In this document: positions 60,899 to 64,000 of the stretch, piece by piece | How positions within the stretch are numbered: position 1 is the stretch's first letter | Layout of the letters: every line of letters begins with the position of its first letter | Assembly (NCBI RefSeq): GCF_000750955.1 | Contig: NZ_CCEJ010000003.1 | Location: 1-64,000, forward strand | Direction of reading: 5' to 3' | Length of the DNA stretch: 64,000 nt | From: Criblamydia sequanensis CRIB-18 | Lineage (GTDB): Bacteria > Chlamydiota > Chlamydiia > Chlamydiales > Criblamydiaceae | The notes under the pieces: model-generated | Databases searched by the model: none | What the model was told of the DNA's origin: nothing | The model's input: the letters and a program-made list of their open reading frames with translations, nothing else | Made by a program: the position numbers and the translations under genes

Positions 60899-62257
60899 AT
60901 GGCAAAATTACAATTTTTAGGGGCGGCGGAAACCGTTACCGGCTCTAAATATCTTCTTAAAACCTTTAATAGGAAAATTCTGATCGATTGCGGTCTTTTC
61001 CAGGGAGAAAAGGAATTGCGAGAGCAGAATTGGGCTCCTTTTCCTGCCGATGTTACAACCCTCGACGCCGTGGTTTTAACACACGCTCATATAGACCACA
61101 GCGGCTATATCCCGAGGCTTGTGGCGCAAGGTTTTAGAGGTCCGATTTATGCCACAAGAGCGACCGTTGATTTAGCGGAAATTTTATTAAAAGACTCCGG
61201 GAGGCTTCAAGAAGAAGATGCCAACCTTGCTAACTTGTATGACTTTTCAAAGCATAAGCCGGCTTTGCCGCTCTACACAGAAAAAGATGCCATGCAAGCT
61301 TTAACACAATTTAAAACGATCGATTACGGCACTCAATATCAATTGGGAGATGAGCTCTCTTTTCATGCGAGTCGTGCAGGCCATATTTTAGGCTCCGCCA
61401 TCATTACGTTTAATGTTGACTCTGAAGTTGTTGTTTTTAGCGGCGATTTAGGAAGGCCTGAAGACCTTATCATGAAAAAGCCGGCTGAGATTCAAGTCGC
61501 GGACGTTCTTGTTCTAGAGTCTACCTATGGAAATAAAAAGCATACAAAAGAAGATCCTATTCAAAAATTGGGCGCCATCATAAGAAAAACTGCGAAGCAG
61601 GGAGGAACTGTTCTTATTCCCTCTTTTGCTGTCGGCAGAACGCAAACTATCCTTTACATCCTCTACCTTTTAAGGAAAGAGGGTGCAATTCCCGATATCC
61701 CGATCTATTTAGATAGCCCAATGGCCCAAGATGCCACAGATATTCTTCTTAAGCACCTTTCAGAGCATAAACTAAGCCGGGAAACCGCAGCTGAAGTCTG
61801 TAAAATTGCGGAATATGTGCAAACATCAGACAGATCCAAGCAGCTAAATTTTAACACGAAGCCAAAAATCATTATTTCGGCGAGCGGAATGGCAGAGGGT
61901 GGAAGAGTTCTTCATCATATCAAATATCATGGACCTAAGCCTGAAAATACCATCGTCTTTGTTGGTTTTCAAGCGCCCATGACCCGGGGAGAAAAGATTT
62001 TAGATGGGGCTAAAGAAGTAAAAATTCATGGAGAAATGATTCCCATTCGAGCTCGAGTAGAATACGTGGATAGTTTATCAAGTCATGCGGATTATGAAGA
62101 AATCTTAGGCTGGTTAAAAAAATTTGTAAAAGCCCCAAAGCTTGTTTTTTTAACCCATGGCGATATTGAATCAGCGCTTGCTTTAAAGGCAAGAATTGAA
62201 GACGCCTTTGGATGGAATGTAGTTATTCCTAAACATTTACAGGAATTCACTATTTAA
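60899..62257 (+). CDS. Beta-CASP metallo-beta-lactamase-fold ribonuclease
   Basis: This 452-aa protein has the HxHxDH zinc motif in THAHIDHSGYIPRL and the beta-CASP domain motifs: LESTYGNKKH, YLDSPMAQDAT, SASGMAEGGRVLHHIKYH and a final THGD. It resembles bacterial YSH1/CPSF73-like RNases (KH-free, not full RNase J). It would process RNA ends in the cytosol. ATG 60899 (MAKLQFLGAAETVTGS) matches the family N-terminus. A further upstream in-frame ATG at 60851 is not used. It follows ligD by 78 bp. Confidence 0.92.
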   Translation: MAKLQFLGAAETVTGSKYLLKTFNRKILIDCGLFQGEKELREQNWAPFPADVTTLDAVVLTHAHIDHSGYIPRLVAQGFRGPIYATRATVDLAEILLKDSGRLQEEDANLANLYDFSKHKPALPLYTEKDAMQALTQFKTIDYGTQYQLGDELSFHASRAGHILGSAIITFNVDSEVVVFSGDLGRPEDLIMKKPAEIQVADVLVLESTYGNKKHTKEDPIQKLGAIIRKTAKQGGTVLIPSFAVGRTQTILYILYLLRKEGAIPDIPIYLDSPMAQDATDILLKHLSEHKLSRETAAEVCKIAEYVQTSDRSKQLNFNTKPKIIISASGMAEGGRVLHHIKYHGPKPENTIVFVGFQAPMTRGEKILDGAKEVKIHGEMIPIRARVEYVDSLSSHADYEEILGWLKKFVKAPKLVFLTHGDIESALALKARIEDAFGWNVVIPKHLQEFTI

Positions 62258-62260
62258 GAT

Positions 62261-62815
62261 ATGAAATATTATTTTCTTTTTTTGATGCTTGCCTTGCTCC
62301 AAGGGGAAGCGTTTTCAAGGCCAAGCCAAGTGATGATCATAAGACATGCCGAGAAGCCCCAGCATGGAACTCATCTTAACTTAAAAGGGCAGGAAAGAGC
62401 AGCTTGTCTAGCGCCCTTTTTTATTGGAACTGAGAAGCTGAATCGTAGCGGTATGCCGGTTGCAATTTATGCAAGAGCTGCCACTAAAGAAACCCCTTCA
62501 TTACGTCCAATTGAAACGGTAGCTCCGCTTGCAAAAAGCCTTGGAATTTCCATTCTTAGCGGATATGGAGGCAAAGACTTGGTGCCAATGACAAGAGAAA
62601 TCCTCTCTAACCCTGACTATGAAAATAAATTGGTTCTCATATGTTGGGACCATCATGGAATTCCTGCGATTGCAAGACTTTTAGGGGCGAATCAAGCTCC
62701 TGAAAAGTGGTATAAATCGGTCTTTGACCGGGTTTGGATTTTAACTTTTAAAGGCCATGAAGTCGAGTTTGAAGATATGCCGGAGCGTTTGCTTTTTGGA
62801 GATTCTGAGGAGTAA
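62261..62815 (+). CDS. Exported histidine-phosphatase-superfamily protein
   Basis: This 184-aa protein has a short signal peptide (MKYYFLFLMLALLQGEAFS). The phosphohistidine motif is RHAEKP at about residue 28. The second conserved His may be within WDHHGIPAIARLL. Branch-2-like phosphatases of this size dephosphorylate small molecules or proteins outside the cytoplasm. It starts three bases after the beta-CASP gene and is probably cotranscribed. The substrate is unknown. Confidence 0.82.
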   Translation: MKYYFLFLMLALLQGEAFSRPSQVMIIRHAEKPQHGTHLNLKGQERAACLAPFFIGTEKLNRSGMPVAIYARAATKETPSLRPIETVAPLAKSLGISILSGYGGKDLVPMTREILSNPDYENKLVLICWDHHGIPAIARLLGANQAPEKWYKSVFDRVWILTFKGHEVEFEDMPERLLFGDSEE

Positions 62816-63198
62816 GCCAATTCTTTCTTTAGTTTCTCAAAAGAAGTTATGCTTTCTGATTTTATCTCCTCAATGCAAATTTCAGGAAATAGGTCTTAGC
62901 CGTTATTGGTCTTGTAAGAGCCATGTTCGGATGATTTTTTTATGATTCTCTTTTCTTTGTTATTCATTCTTGAGAACACAAATGTATAACAAATTGGTTA
63001 AGATTTACTAATAACAGGTCCTCTGCTATCTTGTTTTTTCTGTTATTTTAGCATCCATTCGTCCAATAGAATGGCAAACTAAAATAGCCGCCCTGACTTA
63101 AACTACTTTAGAAAATGTGCTTGATTGATGAAAAGCTCTCTTGATCTCTTATCCTAAATGGAATGATCGTTAATTAATAATTGTAAAAGGAATATTGT
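62816..63198. other. Intergenic region without a gene
   Basis: No coding frame with a ribosome-binding site, tRNA or clear promoter is visible in these 383 bp. The region probably contains the promoter for the paralogous small-protein pair. Confidence 0.5.
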
Positions 63199-63585
63199 AT
63201 GTTTTTAGATTTTTCTGTGCCCTGGCAAAAAACGCCCTATATTGATCGAGTAGAAATAGGATTTTTCCAAATTTCAAAAATTCCGGAACGAATCGTTACA
63301 ATTATTGTAAATTTAGCTAAAGCCTTCTTTAATGGCTTAATAGCTCTTCTTGCATGCGGTCAATCTAGAATGTTTAATATTCAATTTGTTGATTCGGCCC
63401 TGTCTTCAATTTATGAGGCAGGCAGTATTCTATTAACGCCGCTTAATCTATTTATCCCTTTAAAAACTCTTAACTTACAATGCACTTGGCAAAACAACGT
63501 TCACCAATTGCGCAAAAATGCTAGTGCAATGATGGCAAGAAACCTATTAGATGCAAATAAAATGGAAATTGCCATAGAACTTTAA
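63199..63585 (+). CDS. Small membrane-associated protein, copy 1 of a tandem pair
   Basis: This 128-aa protein is not recognised. Its start MFLDFSVPWQKTPYIDRVEI is followed by a SKIPERIVTIIVNLAKAFF segment and a hydrophobic helix with GLIALLACG. Another hydrophobic stretch at about 75-95 contains EAGSILLTPLNLF. The next gene encodes a related protein (same MFxxFxP start, PY..RV, IS..PER, IVN..K and AGS positions), so the two are tandem duplicates. They may be inclusion- or membrane-associated proteins of this lineage. A terminator lies 25 bp after the stop. Confidence 0.65.
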   Translation: MFLDFSVPWQKTPYIDRVEIGFFQISKIPERIVTIIVNLAKAFFNGLIALLACGQSRMFNIQFVDSALSSIYEAGSILLTPLNLFIPLKTLNLQCTWQNNVHQLRKNASAMMARNLLDANKMEIAIEL

Positions 63586-63609
63586 ACCAAGCTTATTATC
63601 AAAATCAAT

Positions 63610-63647
63610 ACCGTATAATCAAACGTTGATGATACGGTTTTTTTCTT
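63610..63647 (+). terminator. Terminator after copy 1 of the small-protein pair
   Basis: ACCGTAT and ATACGGT enclose an inner ATCAA/TTGAT helix and are followed by seven or more Ts. Confidence 0.82.
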
Positions 63648-63673
63648 AAGTTACGTTTGCAAAAGGTTATTTG

Positions 63674-64000
63674 ATGTTTGCTTGTGATTTTATCCCTTTT
63701 AGTGAGGCTCCATATGGGACCAGGGTTCAATTCGGGGTTCAGTTAATAAGCGAAGTTCCGGAGCGCTTGATTATGACCATCGTCAATTTTGTAAAGACGA
63801 TTTTTTACGCCCTATTAACCGCTTTTACTTCAAGGCAAGCGTTAGGGTTTAGGTACCAATTGGATGGATGCTGGACTCGAACGATTAATGCCGGAGGGTC
63901 TTTTTGCTTTGGCCTATTAGCTTTTTTTGCCCCATACCATTCATACAAATGGTGTACTGATCTCCATTACTGGACGGCAGAAAAATTAGCTGAGCGAATT
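63674..64000 (+). CDS. Small membrane-associated protein, copy 2 (cut by the window edge)
   Basis: ATG 63674 opens a frame of 109 codons still open at the edge. The protein (MFACDFIPFSEAPYGTRVQF ... ISEVPERLIMTIVNFVKTIF ... NAGGSFCFGLLAFFAP) is related to copy 1 at matching positions, with insertions. GGT and TTATTTG lie upstream, but there is no strong Shine-Dalgarno. The family is not known to me. The missing end is outside the window. Confidence 0.7.
   Translation, partial: MFACDFIPFSEAPYGTRVQFGVQLISEVPERLIMTIVNFVKTIFYALLTAFTSRQALGFRYQLDGCWTRTINAGGSFCFGLLAFFAPYHSYKWCTDLHYWTAEKLAERI

Overview
The window is AT-rich, gene-dense bacterial DNA that most resembles an environmental (amoeba-associated) chlamydia of the Parachlamydia/Waddlia/Simkania type. 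The support is the block at 2.7-4.9 kb: CNNM/CBS transporter, YbeY, a 52-aa small basic protein of the Chlamydiae/Verrucomicrobia/Planctomycetes family and a second tiny basic protein, an order I recall from Chlamydia itself. A TyrP-type aromatic amino-acid permease, RNase Y, a PF07399 antiporter and several unrecognised basic or membrane proteins fit too. Several genes resemble those of Legionella and other amoeba parasites: an APH(9)-like kinase, an Lpg1974-type outer-membrane protein and an ankyrin effector. All assignments rest on reading the sequence and on remembered family motifs; no database search was run.

Layout. 0-1 kb: remnant plus SUFU-domain gene. 1.1-4.9 kb: minus-strand housekeeping block (rny, CNNM with a CTG start, ybeY, two tiny basic proteins). 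5.1-8.2 kb: two convergent unknown proteins. 8.4-8.6 kb: tRNA-Thr and tRNA-Tyr. 8.8-12.2 kb: minus-strand operon of HisC-like aminotransferase, a possible HUP/cyclodipeptide-synthase-like protein ending in a CaaX box, and an aromatic amino-acid permease. 12.2-13.1 kb: gene-poor stretch with leader-like structures and short repeats. 13.1-18.6 kb: exported methyltransferase, DUF486 protein, porin-formamidase-secreted protein operon, APH(9)-like kinase. 18.7-19.1 kb: decayed gene. 19.1-21.6 kb: ankyrin protein with a YopJ/Ulp1-like catalytic triad.

21.9-34.5 kb is a mosaic of small enzymes (GNAT, alcohol dehydrogenase, cyclase, VOC, SDR, GIY-YIG, RF-like, dodecin, isochorismatase-like, Dus), a large secreted IPT/propeller protein and a frameshifted CsbD-BON gene. 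34.5-42.5 kb: aconitase with an HDAC-family protein, a methyltransferase, an exported Ntn hydrolase, a di-haem peroxidase and an APH-family kinase. 42.5-50 kb: ABC exporter, hydrolase/thioesterase pair, Lpg1974-type outer-membrane protein, epimerase-like protein and a DEAD-box helicase whose tail has nine 66-bp repeats.

50.3-57.4 kb is an envelope and redox group (DipZ, serine hydrolase, exported flavin reductase, Na+/H+ antiporter, exported ATP-grasp-like protein, MsrB-MsrA fusion). 57.5-62.8 kb holds a two-gene NHEJ operon (Ku, LigD) followed by a beta-CASP nuclease and an exported histidine phosphatase. The window ends in two tandem paralogous small membrane proteins, the second cut by the edge. 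The most striking items are the aminotransferase/HUP-CaaX/permease operon, the ankyrin-YopJ-like effector, the frameshifted CsbD-BON gene, the CTG-start transporter and the repeat array open in three frames.
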